Origin: Methyloglobulus sp.
GTDB lineage: Bacteria > Pseudomonadota > Gammaproteobacteria > Methylococcales > Methylomonadaceae
Assembly: GCA_013141505.1 (NCBI GenBank)
Contig: JABFQX010000008.1
Location: 1 to 64,000, forward strand
Length of the DNA stretch: 64,000 bases
Reading direction: 5' to 3'
Part shown: one piece after another, positions 8,714-17,490 of the stretch
How positions within the stretch are numbered: position 1 is the stretch's first letter
Layout: the number at the start of each line of letters is the position of its first letter
The notes under the pieces: model-generated
Databases searched by the model: none
Told to the model about the DNA's origin: nothing
The model's input: the letters and a program-made list of their open reading frames with translations, nothing else
Made by a program: the position numbers and the translations under genes

Positions 8714-11530
8714 ATGATAAGAACGCTAGCCATAATACTTACTCTTGCACTGCTGGTCGCAATCAATTTCAGTATCTGGAGTTACATCAACAATCCCTTG
8801 CAACTAGAACCTTGGACCAGCACTACAATGGGGGTCACTTTTGACCCCACCAAGAAAGACGAAAACCCCAGAACCAAGACCACCAACAGCGAAAAAGACA
8901 TTGAAGACGACTTGGCTTTGCTGGAGGGCAAATTCCATGCTGTCCGTACTTATAGCGTATTAAAAGGTTTACATAAAGTGCCTGAATTGGTGGGCAAACA
9001 TAATTTGAACGTCACTTTGGGCGCCTGGATTAGCGGGGATCTGGAGAAAAATCGCCAGGAAATTGAAACCTTAATTCAACTCAGCAACCAGGAAAATAAC
9101 AAAATCGTCCGGCTGATGGTGGGTAATGAAGTATTGTTGCGTTCAGAAATAACTCGGGAAGAACTAAAAGCCAGCTCAAAAAAGCTCGATTACAACACCA
9201 TTGCAAAGCTCCTGAATTTCACTAAGGAAGAGCTGAAACAAGTGTCAGATGACAAAACCTTCCCTATTCCACGCAGCCCTGCGGCTGTGTTATGGGATGA
9301 AAAATTAAAAAACCCCGACCTTACCAAAGAACTGCTGATCCGCTACATTCGCGAGGTCAAAAAACGCACTTGGCGTCCCGTCAGCACGTCGGAAACCTGG
9401 CACAGATGGCTTGCCAATGTAGAAGTAGCGAAAGAAGTGGATTATATCGGTGTCCATATTTTGCCTTACTGGGAAGGTATCGCCGTGAACGAGGCGGTTG
9501 ATTATGTGTTTGATCGCTACCACCATCTGCAACTGGCTTTCCCCGATAAACCTATTATCATCACGGAAGTCGGCTGGCCTTCGGACGGACAACCGAAAAG
9601 GCAAGCGATCGCCTCAAAATTCAACCAGGCAAAATTTTTACGGGAATTTTTAAATCGCGCCGCCAAAGACAAGTTGAGCTATTACGTCATTGAAGCCTTC
9701 GACCAACCCTGGAAAAGGACAGATGAAGGTTCAGCCGGTTCTTACTGGGGCATATTCAATGCTGATCGCCAGGAAAAATTCCCAATGAACGGTGATGTCG
9801 TCGCCTTACCGGCGTGGAAACATTGGGCGATGGGTGCTGCTGTCTTCAGCATTGTCCTGATGACCTTATTTTTATTCACCCGCAAATCCATGAAGTTGCC
9901 CGGAATACTATTCTTTGGCTTGATTGCAAATCTTGCGGCCTCTTTTATTTTCTGGACTGTATCGATTGGTGCACAGCAATACCAAACCCCTTTGACCGTC
10001 GTATTCTGGGTATTGCTGGTAACCATGCAAGTGCTCGCCCTGACCATATTGATGATAGAAAGCCTGGAAATTGCCGAAGTCATCTGGCATCGAAAAACCG
10101 CACGGACATTCGAGCCTTTAAAACCGTCGCCTGAGTTTAAATACCCCAAAGTATCCCTGCATCTGCCCATCCATAACGAACCGCCGACCATGGTCAGGAA
10201 AACCTTGGAAGCTCTGGCGCTGCAAGATTATCCTAACCTTGAAGTACTGGTTATGGACAATAACACTAAAGATCCCGCCATTTGGCAGCCTGTGGAAGAG
10301 GACTGCAAACGGCTTGGGCCAAAATTCCGGTTTTTCCATCTGGAAAACTGGCCTGGCTTTAAGGCCGGCGCGATTAACCATGCCCTGGAACAAACCGCCA
10401 GCGATGCTGAAATCATCGCTGTTATCGACAGTGACTACATCCTCCAGCCCGATTGGCTGAAGCGGATGGTGCCTTATTTTGATAATGAAAACGTCGGTTT
10501 CGTGCAATCGCCACAAGATTACCGCGACCTTCATGTCAGCACCTTCAAATCGTTCTGCTACTGGGAATATGCCGGTTTCTTCAATATCGGCATGGTTCAG
10601 CGCAATGAATACAACGCCATTATCCAGCATGGCACGATGACGATGGTCAGGAAATCAGCCTTGCTGGAAGTCGGCAAATGGGCACAGTGGTGCATCTGCG
10701 AAGACAGTGAACTGGGACTTCGACTTTATGAAGCCGGTTACGACTCAGTGTACTGCAAAGAATCCTTTGGTCGCGGCCTGATGCCCGATACCATGTCCGG
10801 CTATATGACCCAACGCTATCGCTGGGTGTATGGCGCGATGCAGATAATCAAGGCACATTGGCAGAGTTTTATACCGTCCAAAAAATCGCCCTTGACCCCG
10901 GCGCAACGCTATTATTTCGTGGCGGGATGGTTGCCATGGTTCTCTGATGCTTTAGCGTTATTGTTTACCTTTGCCAGCTTGTTCCTCACCGGTTTGATCG
11001 CGTACGACTGGTACGACTCCTATGTGCGCGTCGATGGCGACAAACTGTTAAGCAGTGAATTGCCCGTAAACGCTTTTCTATTACCCACTATCGGATTGTT
11101 TGGATTTAAGATTATACGTAGCTTATGGCTGTATCAAGCACGTGTCCCCTGCTCCATCTGGCAATCGTTAGGCGCATCCATAGCAGGGCTATCGCTGACC
11201 CACACCGTTGCGAAAGGTACGATACAAGGCTTGTTTATCAATGGCAAGCCGTTCATGCGTACCCCAAAATATGAAAAACAAGGGCCTTTGTTTACCGGAT
11301 TAATGACTATCAGGGAAGAACTATTTATCTTGACAGCCTTGGTCTGTGCGATGTGGTTTATGTATAATCTGGAAGACTTTAACAATCTCACTGGCCGATT
11401 ATGGGTTGCAGTATTAGGCGTTCAATCAGTACCTTACATTGCAACATTGCTCACATTACTCGTCAGTATCGCACCCAATTTCCGATGGAATAAATCGGCC
11501 ATTGATATGGAAGCACTGGACGAAGCCTAA
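8714..11530 (+). CDS. GH17-GT2 membrane beta-glucan synthase-like protein (NdvB type)
   Basis: A 938-residue fusion. After an N-terminal helix comes a periplasmic glycoside hydrolase family 17-like domain (about 35-355) with VGNEVLLR and TEVGWPSDGQ, which carry the family's two catalytic glutamates. Three membrane helices (about 371-448) lead to a cytoplasmic GT2 domain (about 476-720) with SLHLPIHNEP, a DSDY metal/UDP motif near 571, CEDSELGLR near 662 and QRYRW near 700. More helices follow. This matches NdvB/NdvC-type proteins that make cyclic or linear beta-1,3 glucans, where the GH17 part may act as a transglycosylase. The product here is inferred. It lies 55 bp after lpdA with no obvious functional link. 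Confidence 0.8.
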   Translation: MIRTLAIILTLALLVAINFSIWSYINNPLQLEPWTSTTMGVTFDPTKKDENPRTKTTNSEKDIEDDLALLEGKFHAVRTYSVLKGLHKVPELVGKHNLNVTLGAWISGDLEKNRQEIETLIQLSNQENNKIVRLMVGNEVLLRSEITREELKASSKKLDYNTIAKLLNFTKEELKQVSDDKTFPIPRSPAAVLWDEKLKNPDLTKELLIRYIREVKKRTWRPVSTSETWHRWLANVEVAKEVDYIGVHILPYWEGIAVNEAVDYVFDRYHHLQLAFPDKPIIITEVGWPSDGQPKRQAIASKFNQAKFLREFLNRAAKDKLSYYVIEAFDQPWKRTDEGSAGSYWGIFNADRQEKFPMNGDVVALPAWKHWAMGAAVFSIVLMTLFLFTRKSMKLPGILFFGLIANLAASFIFWTVSIGAQQYQTPLTVVFWVLLVTMQVLALTILMIESLEIAEVIWHRKTARTFEPLKPSPEFKYPKVSLHLPIHNEPPTMVRKTLEALALQDYPNLEVLVMDNNTKDPAIWQPVEEDCKRLGPKFRFFHLENWPGFKAGAINHALEQTASDAEIIAVIDSDYILQPDWLKRMVPYFDNENVGFVQSPQDYRDLHVSTFKSFCYWEYAGFFNIGMVQRNEYNAIIQHGTMTMVRKSALLEVGKWAQWCICEDSELGLRLYEAGYDSVYCKESFGRGLMPDTMSGYMTQRYRWVYGAMQIIKAHWQSFIPSKKSPLTPAQRYYFVAGWLPWFSDALALLFTFASLFLTGLIAYDWYDSYVRVDGDKLLSSELPVNAFLLPTIGLFGFKIIRSLWLYQARVPCSIWQSLGASIAGLSLTHTVAKGTIQGLFINGKPFMRTPKYEKQGPLFTGLMTIREELFILTALVCAMWFMYNLEDFNNLTGRLWVAVLGVQSVPYIATLLTLLVSIAPNFRWNKSAIDMEALDEA

Positions 11531-11563
11531 AAATGGGTTTTCTGCTATTTATTGCTCAAACAA

Positions 11564-12328
11564 TCACTTGAAGCGTGCCGGGGCAATACAAAACATTACC
11601 AAAAACCCAAACAACGTAATGGCAGACAAACCCTTGGCTACTGCATAAAATCGCCGCAGCTTCGGGTTAGCTTTTTTGACAACCTCAAATTCGGTAAGGT
11701 AAACCGTCTCACAAGCTCCATTGCCGGTGTCTTCACGAATCGTGCTGGTACCTCGGAAAAAACCATTTTCCTTATTGGCGTACTCTGCCAATAGGCCTTT
11801 AAAACGGATATGGTCGCCGGGTTCAGAGGCCATCAATGCCAACTTGATTGCTTCGTTATCGACCAATAAATGGTTATTTGACAGCGCATTCATTTTAAAA
11901 AGATTGCCGACCTCGCTATCCGGCCAGAAAGCCCAGCACGTCCAGCTATCGTTGCTGAACTTCATCCGCTTATAAACGCCGGTTTCGACATTTTTACCCC
12001 AGATTACGCACAAATCGCGTTGGTTAATAAAATCCAACCAGCGTTTACGATGCCAGATGTCGCCAAAACTGTCGGAATTGTTATAACTAACTACCACACC
12101 ATACAATTCATAATCAAACTTAGGCGTAATGGTGTACTCATGGCCATCAACCCGCGTTTTAAATTCTTCGTGATCCGTCGCGAATTGGCTGGGTTCTTCC
12201 AGATGAACCAAGTCATAAAAACCCGGTTCAGGTAGTTTGTCTTTGTAAAAATACAACACGCCCATTGTCAGTGTGCTGAGCAGGAACAGCCATTTGAAAC
12301 ACGATTCTAAAACGACAGAAATGGGCAT
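11564..12328 (-). CDS. Unrecognised two-helix membrane protein
   Basis: I do not recognise a named family. The 254-residue protein has one hydrophobic helix near the N-terminus (about 12-28) and another at the C-terminus (about 229-248). Between them lies a roughly 200-residue soluble domain rich in Trp and charged residues. The segment RFKGLLAEY to DTGNGACETVYL (about 180-215) looks like a beta-rich, possibly OB-like fold with a conserved-looking GNGACE turn. The topology suggests the central domain faces the periplasm. The gene is convergent with the glucan synthase-like gene (33 bp between stops) and lies 96 bp downstream of rlmD. Function is unknown. Confidence 0.65.
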   Translation of the reverse strand: MPISVVLESCFKWLFLLSTLTMGVLYFYKDKLPEPGFYDLVHLEEPSQFATDHEEFKTRVDGHEYTITPKFDYELYGVVVSYNNSDSFGDIWHRKRWLDFINQRDLCVIWGKNVETGVYKRMKFSNDSWTCWAFWPDSEVGNLFKMNALSNNHLLVDNEAIKLALMASEPGDHIRFKGLLAEYANKENGFFRGTSTIREDTGNGACETVYLTEFEVVKKANPKLRRFYAVAKGLSAITLFGFLVMFCIAPARFK

Positions 12329-12424
12329 ACGGATAGGTCAGAAGCCGGCATGGAATAGCTGAAATATAGATCACAACCCCCACATCAACAAACCTATCTC
12401 AATCGTAAACTTAAACAGACGGCT

Positions 12425-13753
12425 TCACTTGCCAAACAAGGCAATCGATTCTACATGCGCGGTTTGTGGAAACATATCCATGACTCCGGCTTTAATCAGC
12501 TTGTAACCCATCTCATTGACAAGAATTCCAGCATCGCGCGCCAAGGTTGAAGGATTGCACGACACATAAACAATCATCTCTGGTTGCCAATGTTTGATAA
12601 GGGGCAGTACTTCCGATGCACCCGCCCTAGAAGGGTCAAGCATGATCTTGTTGTACTTTCGTTTCGCCCACGGTTGATCGCTGATGTCCTTGCTTAAGTC
12701 AGCGGCATAAAATTCGGCGTTTTCGATACCGTTATGCCGTGCGTTTTCTCTTGCATGTTTAACCAATGGCAGATCGCCCTCCACGCCGACAACAGAACCG
12801 GCATATTTAGCGATAGGTAAAGTAAAGTTTCCCAGGCCGCAAAACAGGTCAAGTACGGCATCAGTTTTGGTCAACTTAAGCGTATCAAGTACCCTGTTGA
12901 TCATCAGCCGATTAATTTCGTAGTTAACCTGGGTAAACATGGCAGGCTTGAATTTAAATTCGATACCCTGTTCCGGCAACGCATAAGTAGGGATGACCTC
13001 CGCCTCACCATCAAGCGGAACAATGGTGTCGGGGCCTTTGGATTGCAAGCAGATAGACAGGCTATGGGCTTTAGCAAATGCCCGCATTATCGCCTGATCG
13101 CCTGCTGTTGGCGGCTCCAACACCCGCACAGCCAGGACACAGGTCTCGTCGCCGATTGCGACTTCAATCTGGGGGATTTTATCCCGAATCGTCAAGCCTG
13201 CGATCATCTCGCCCAATTCAACCAGCTTGCTGCCAACTATCGGATGCATGACAATGCAATTGTCCATCTCGGCAAGGTAGGGATTGCGTTTTTCCCGAAA
13301 GCCGACCAGCACCCGATTTTTTTTCGCGACAAACTTAACGCCCATCCGTGCTTTGCGGCGATAGCCCCAATGCGAGCCAATTAAGGGTTCCCAAAGCTCC
13401 GATAGGGTCACTTTACCGATGCGGCTAAATTGCTCCACCAGCAAATCCTGCTTGAAATGTATTTGCGTCGCCGAATCCACATGCTGAAAACTACAGCCGC
13501 CGCAAACATCGAAATGCGGACATTTCGGCTCTACGCGGTGCTTGGATGCGTTCAGCACCTTAACCACCCTGCCCTCGGCATAATCACGACGAATATCGGT
13601 ATACAAAAACTCGACTTCTTCACCCGGTAATGCGGCATCAATGAAAGTGGCTTTGCCATCAATACTGGCAACACCGCGGCCATCATGGGTTAGGGAAGTG
13701 ATAGTTGCTTTAATGGGGGTAGTGGGTAACGGTTTTTTCCTTGTTCTTGTCAT
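12425..13753 (-). CDS. rlmD: 23S rRNA (uracil-1939-C5)-methyltransferase RlmD
   Basis: SAM-dependent RNA methyltransferase of the RumA/TrmA family. An N-terminal TRAM domain (about 10-70) binds RNA. Cys78, Cys84, Cys87 and Cys166 match the four ligands of the [4Fe-4S] cluster that distinguishes RlmD. The SAM-binding loop DLFCGLGNFTLPIA lies near residue 300, and the catalytic nucleophile is Cys399 in VSCNPSTLARD. The length of 442 is normal. It is transcribed away from the 0.7 kb repeat-bearing gap and sits upstream of the unrecognised membrane protein. Confidence 0.93.
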   Translation of the reverse strand: MTRTRKKPLPTTPIKATITSLTHDGRGVASIDGKATFIDAALPGEEVEFLYTDIRRDYAEGRVVKVLNASKHRVEPKCPHFDVCGGCSFQHVDSATQIHFKQDLLVEQFSRIGKVTLSELWEPLIGSHWGYRRKARMGVKFVAKKNRVLVGFREKRNPYLAEMDNCIVMHPIVGSKLVELGEMIAGLTIRDKIPQIEVAIGDETCVLAVRVLEPPTAGDQAIMRAFAKAHSLSICLQSKGPDTIVPLDGEAEVIPTYALPEQGIEFKFKPAMFTQVNYEINRLMINRVLDTLKLTKTDAVLDLFCGLGNFTLPIAKYAGSVVGVEGDLPLVKHARENARHNGIENAEFYAADLSKDISDQPWAKRKYNKIMLDPSRAGASEVLPLIKHWQPEMIVYVSCNPSTLARDAGILVNEMGYKLIKAGVMDMFPQTAHVESIALFGK

Positions 13754-13942
13754 TTATTTTTTACTTTTTATGAACGGGCTTTATGCTGTGAATAACAGGC
13801 AGCAATTTTACAGTATTACCTGCTGCTATTGAATTAATGAGTAGGCCAACACAACCACCTAGTTACTCAAACGTAGACCAAAGCTAGAGCGGCTTACAAA
13901 ATGATGCGGCCGAAATATCTTGTTTAATTTTAAGCCTTAAGA

Positions 13943-14011
13943 GCCGGACTGGGCATGTTGCCCATTCATAGATGACTGCACGCCGGACGGGGCATGTTGC
14001 CCCGTTCGTAG
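13943..14011. repeat. Two tandem copies of a 29/30-bp hairpin repeat
   Basis: Copies lie at 13943-13971 and 13982-14011, starting 39 bp apart. Both read GCCGGAC, a palindromic core (TGGGCATGTTGCCCA, GGGGCATGTTGCCCC) and TTCATAG or GTTCGTAG. Differences between copies in the core are compensatory (T..A against G..C), so each keeps a 6-bp stem around TGT. This suggests selection for, or copying of, a structure. It lies in the 731-bp gap 13754-14484, which otherwise holds an IS50-like terminus and no gene I can support. Confidence 0.55.
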
Positions 14012-14070
14012 GTTTCAACATGATTCAAAAACTCATCCATCAGCAAAACGTAAGTGACGGGGTAACATGC

Positions 14071-14089
14071 CTGTCTCTTGATCACATTT
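14071..14089 (+). other. Sequence resembling the IS50/Tn5 inner end
   Basis: CTGTCTCTTGATCACATTT matches 17 of 19 bases of the IS50 inner end as I remember it (CTGTCTCTTGATCAGATCT). IS4-family elements of the IS50 group share such ends. No transposase and no oppositely oriented partner end is visible nearby, so it would be a solo remnant or a chance likeness. Confidence 0.35.
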
Positions 14090-14484
14090 TACTTGAGAAA
14101 TAAACTATAACCCTGTTAACAACTATAGGGTTTGTAGCAAATTAGTTGTAAGCGGTGATTAACCCCACCTGATCCTGAAGGTTATCGGGCAACTATGCGG
14201 GGGATACCCTGGGGTACAGATTTGTTTCCTCGATCGATGCGCCTAGCTCCTCGGCACACCTTACATTTGGCGCATCTTACGAATTTACGGACTTGTGAAC
14301 AATGCGTAATGCGTAGGAACACCGTAGCCACGATTATCCTAATCGCTAGTAATCTAGCCACGCAAACCTTGAAAGCGGGTTAACAAACAACAGGCAACCC
14401 AGCCTTGTAGCCATTGATATGTTGACATGTTCAGAGAAGGTAAGATAGGATTCCATAGCATTGGATAATTAGTTAGGTGAAGAC

Positions 14485-16029
14485 ATGTTTCGACTCTATC
14501 TTTTTTCGGTACTCTTCACTATCTGTGGCATTGCATACGCAGAGCTGACAGTAGCCCCCTCAAATCAGTTTCCCTCTGAAGTTGCCCGTAAAATGTCCGA
14601 TTGGCCCATGTATGGGCATGATCTTCAGCGTTCATTCAGCAATCCAACTTCGGGACTTAATCCTGGCAATATCAATCGGTTAAAACCTGCATGGTTTTTT
14701 CCGAGCAATGACCTCTTCAGCGCACAAGCCGTCGTATCTGATGGTGTCGTTTACATTGGTGGTTGGGATGGCTATTTCTACGCCCTCGATCAACGTACGG
14801 GGGCTTTAAGATGGAGGTTCATCCTTGATTGCCAGAATTCAATTGTACCGGTGCCGCCGCGTTGTGTTCCGCCCGGTCAAACGCCGCCGCCAGGGCGTGA
14901 GACCACTGACGGTGGCCTAGTCACTTCGTCGGCGGCTGTCGTTGACGGCACTGTTTACTTCGGCGGAGGACGTACGCTCTACGCCCTCAATGCCCGCACC
15001 GGCTCTTTGCGGTGGAAGCGGATTATCTGCGGCAACCCTGAAGACCCCAACTGCGCTAACGATGACAACGATCAGTTGCGTATCTTTTCGTCTCCTGCGG
15101 TGTACCGAGGAAAAGTCTATATCGGTGTTTCTGCGGATATGCAGGTCGGTTATCGCGGTGCTTTTCTCGCTCTTGATGCCGACACAGGCGCTCAACGCTG
15201 GCGGTTCGAAATTGATCCCAAACTTGACCCACAAGGTAACCCGCTCCTGAACAGACAAGGTTTACCTGCGGTAGGGTTGAACCGGGGGTGTGGTAATGTT
15301 TGGAGTTCAGCATCCATCGACACCGATCACAATATCGTCGCTTTCGGCACCAGTGACTGCAATTTCGGCTCGGATCGCCCTTATCATAGTGCGGTGCTCG
15401 CGCTTGACAGTGAGAGTGGTCGCCTGCGTTGGGCATTTGCCCCTCATGCCAATGACACTGCTGCTTGCGACTTCGACTTTGGTGCAACCGCCAACGTGCT
15501 TCGTATCGCAGGGAAAACCTACTTTGGTATCGGCGGCAAAGATGGCACTTACTATACACTTAATGCTCTCACGAAAAACCCATACGGCATGGTGCTGTGG
15601 TCGGCGAACGTCGTACCCGGCGGTAGCGCCGGTGGCTTCTACGGCGGTGCTGCCTATGACGGAAAGCGCATATATTCGACTACAGGATTCGGTGACTTCT
15701 ACGGGTGCAGTTCGCCATTTCAAGATCCGAGCATACACGCTTTTGATGTAGGCAATGGGGCAGTTGCTTGGGAAGGCCAATTTTCGCAGAGTTTTGCCGC
15801 CACCACGGTAGGCATGGGGGTTGTCTTCACCACTTTCCCCGGCGATCCGAGCGGGCTCCCGCCCACAATGAACATCTACGATGCCGCCAAAGGTACGCAG
15901 CTTGCCAATATCCCGCTGCCAGCGAGCTCCTTTGCGCCGGTCACACCCGTGGCGGGGATGGTGCTGGTACCGATGGGCAACTACCCTGATGGGTCTAGCG
16001 GTGGTTTGGCTGCATACAGCCTAGATTAG
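14485..16029 (+). CDS. Secreted PQQ-type beta-propeller protein (quinoprotein-like)
   Basis: A 514-residue protein with a cleavable signal peptide (about 1-19, ending AYA). After it comes a run of propeller blades with the tryptophan-docking signature of PQQ enzymes: GYFYALDQRTGALRW, LYALNARTGSLRW, FLALDADTGAQRWRF, VLALDSESGRLRWAF. The opening DWPMYGHDLQRS and NINRLKPAW resemble polyvinyl-alcohol-dehydrogenase-like quinoproteins. No CXXCH heme site is present. At least ten cysteines suggest disulfides outside the cytoplasm. Whether it binds PQQ or is only a BamB-like structural propeller cannot be told from the sequence. The zinc-protease gene starts 11 bp downstream, so the two are probably co-transcribed. 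Confidence 0.75.
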   Translation: MFRLYLFSVLFTICGIAYAELTVAPSNQFPSEVARKMSDWPMYGHDLQRSFSNPTSGLNPGNINRLKPAWFFPSNDLFSAQAVVSDGVVYIGGWDGYFYALDQRTGALRWRFILDCQNSIVPVPPRCVPPGQTPPPGRETTDGGLVTSSAAVVDGTVYFGGGRTLYALNARTGSLRWKRIICGNPEDPNCANDDNDQLRIFSSPAVYRGKVYIGVSADMQVGYRGAFLALDADTGAQRWRFEIDPKLDPQGNPLLNRQGLPAVGLNRGCGNVWSSASIDTDHNIVAFGTSDCNFGSDRPYHSAVLALDSESGRLRWAFAPHANDTAACDFDFGATANVLRIAGKTYFGIGGKDGTYYTLNALTKNPYGMVLWSANVVPGGSAGGFYGGAAYDGKRIYSTTGFGDFYGCSSPFQDPSIHAFDVGNGAVAWEGQFSQSFAATTVGMGVVFTTFPGDPSGLPPTMNIYDAAKGTQLANIPLPASSFAPVTPVAGMVLVPMGNYPDGSSGGLAAYSLD

Positions 16030-16040
16030 AATATAATCTC

Positions 16041-17234
16041 TTGTTCCTGATTTTCCTCGTGATAGCACTCACATTTTTGCTCCCGGCAAATCAAGCCCCT
16101 GCCTGGGAGCAAATACGTTGTATCGCTCCAATCAACAAAGGATTGGCAAAACATTGGCATGAAGCCGTTTACCGACCAGTGCTTGATCCAGTTTCAATTC
16201 CAGAAAATTCTCCCCAGTACCAGGCGGCTCTTGAAGCTATTGAACGGATGAACCGCAACCCTAGCAAATTTCGTTATGTCTTCGGTGGTATGGACAATGG
16301 CGACGGCGTTTCGGCTAATAACGGCGAAAGCGAAATCTACATGAAAGATTTGGGGGCAGATTCCGCGAAAATATCGGCCATTGAAGAAAGTGATGCGGAT
16401 TATTCGCCGACGTGTACAGCAACTGAATCTGACATCATTATCAACACTCATTACCGGATGAAGCGGCCTCCTGTAGACAAGAATAAGTTAGCTTTCAATT
16501 ACCAGAAAAACCACTTGTTTGCGTATGGCGGCATTGATGCCAGCGCTGTCTCTACCATAATGCATGAATTAGGGCACAGTGCCGGGTTACAACATGAAGG
16601 TGACCTGCTGAACCTCATGGGCGGCAACAATCTCTTAGTCGCGAACGGCAATGTGGTTGAACCTTATCTCGGTGAAGATGCAGCATCTGGTTTAATCGCC
16701 TTGTTTGGCTTGGCTAAAAATGCCGAGGAAGATGTCACTGTCAGTCATTGGCGTTATGGCAATAAATTGCCTGCTCGGGATGGCAGTATGTTTAGCCTAC
16801 ACCATCGAACCCGGCTATTTGGAGCCAACAACGAAGAATTAAGTTTTGCTTGTCCCTATCGTCATACTGATTTGGACAGCCTTCCTATAAAGGATTGCCC
16901 CGAACCCGTTTACCAAGTGATGAAAGGGCAAACCGTAAAACTTGAATTGACCTACGAAAATGCCGGGAAAACAAAAGATATTGAGATAATTGCAAACTAT
17001 TACCTTTCGTCCGATAACCAAATCGACGAAACTGACAGGTTATTGACGACCCGCACCTATATCATCAAGCGGGATAACAAGCCTTCCACTTTTAATACTC
17101 ATCTGAAAATCCCAAAGAATATCGTTTCTGATAAGAGCTATTGGCTCGGTTGCCAGATCAAATTAAAACGAAATTTATTGAAAGAATACAATGAAAACAA
17201 TAATGTGACGTATCTTGGCGTTAAAATCAATTAA
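16041..17234 (+). CDS. Secreted metzincin-type zinc metalloprotease with CARDB-like domain
   Basis: The 397-residue frame begins at TTG 16041 with a signal peptide (hydrophobic 2-14, PANQAPA). The extended zinc motif HELGHSAGLQH (His175, Glu176, His179, His185) and a following LLNLMGG (Met193) fit the metzincin zinc site and Met-turn. The last roughly 110 residues (KGQTVKLELTYENAGKTKDI to NENNNVTYLGVKI) resemble a CARDB/Ig-like adhesion domain. The start codon is uncertain: no strong ribosome binding site is seen, and translational coupling to the propeller gene ending at 16029 is likely. It probably acts outside the cell or in the periplasm. The substrate is unknown. Confidence 0.75.
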   Translation: MFLIFLVIALTFLLPANQAPAWEQIRCIAPINKGLAKHWHEAVYRPVLDPVSIPENSPQYQAALEAIERMNRNPSKFRYVFGGMDNGDGVSANNGESEIYMKDLGADSAKISAIEESDADYSPTCTATESDIIINTHYRMKRPPVDKNKLAFNYQKNHLFAYGGIDASAVSTIMHELGHSAGLQHEGDLLNLMGGNNLLVANGNVVEPYLGEDAASGLIALFGLAKNAEEDVTVSHWRYGNKLPARDGSMFSLHHRTRLFGANNEELSFACPYRHTDLDSLPIKDCPEPVYQVMKGQTVKLELTYENAGKTKDIEIIANYYLSSDNQIDETDRLLTTRTYIIKRDNKPSTFNTHLKIPKNIVSDKSYWLGCQIKLKRNLLKEYNENNNVTYLGVKIN

Positions 17235-17247
17235 GCGGTTTATCCAA

Positions 17248-17394
17248 GTGAAGCAATATGAAAGACAAAGCCAGTATGAAATCAGCCCAGTTTATTTATT
17301 AAGCGCATTAGGGCTGGAGCAGGAAACCGGTTCGTTGGCTATCGGCAAATCATATATGCCGCCAGCAGGCAGTAAATCACTGATGTTTGGGTAA
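17248..17394 (+). CDS. Possible 48-codon small ORF or gene remnant
   Basis: From GTG 17248 a frame reads KQYERQSQYEISPVYLLSAL and continues to a natural-looking C-terminus (PPAGSKSLMFG) at TAA 17392. Amino-acid composition is protein-like. It has no clear ribosome binding site and I do not recognise it. It could be the tail of a lost gene, a small protein, or chance. The rest of 17235-17490 shows nothing I can name. Confidence 0.2.
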   Translation: MKQYERQSQYEISPVYLLSALGLEQETGSLAIGKSYMPPAGSKSLMFG

Positions 17395-17490
17395 GCGGCA
17401 AACGGTTACTGAAACAACGCCAGTTAACCACTGTCGGTTTAACCGCTTGTATGTAACCATTTAAATAAATTTAGTTTTAGGAGTGAATTA

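Noticed and set aside
14341-14354. 14-base string identical to a conserved 16S rRNA segment (AATCGCTAGTAATC)
   Set aside because: Flanking bases do not align with 16S rRNA on either side, and a 14-base match to some part of an rRNA is near the chance level in 64 kb.
14195-14383. 62-codon open frame in the gap before the quinoprotein gene
   Set aside because: No ribosome binding site, no domain, and composition unlike neighbouring proteins.
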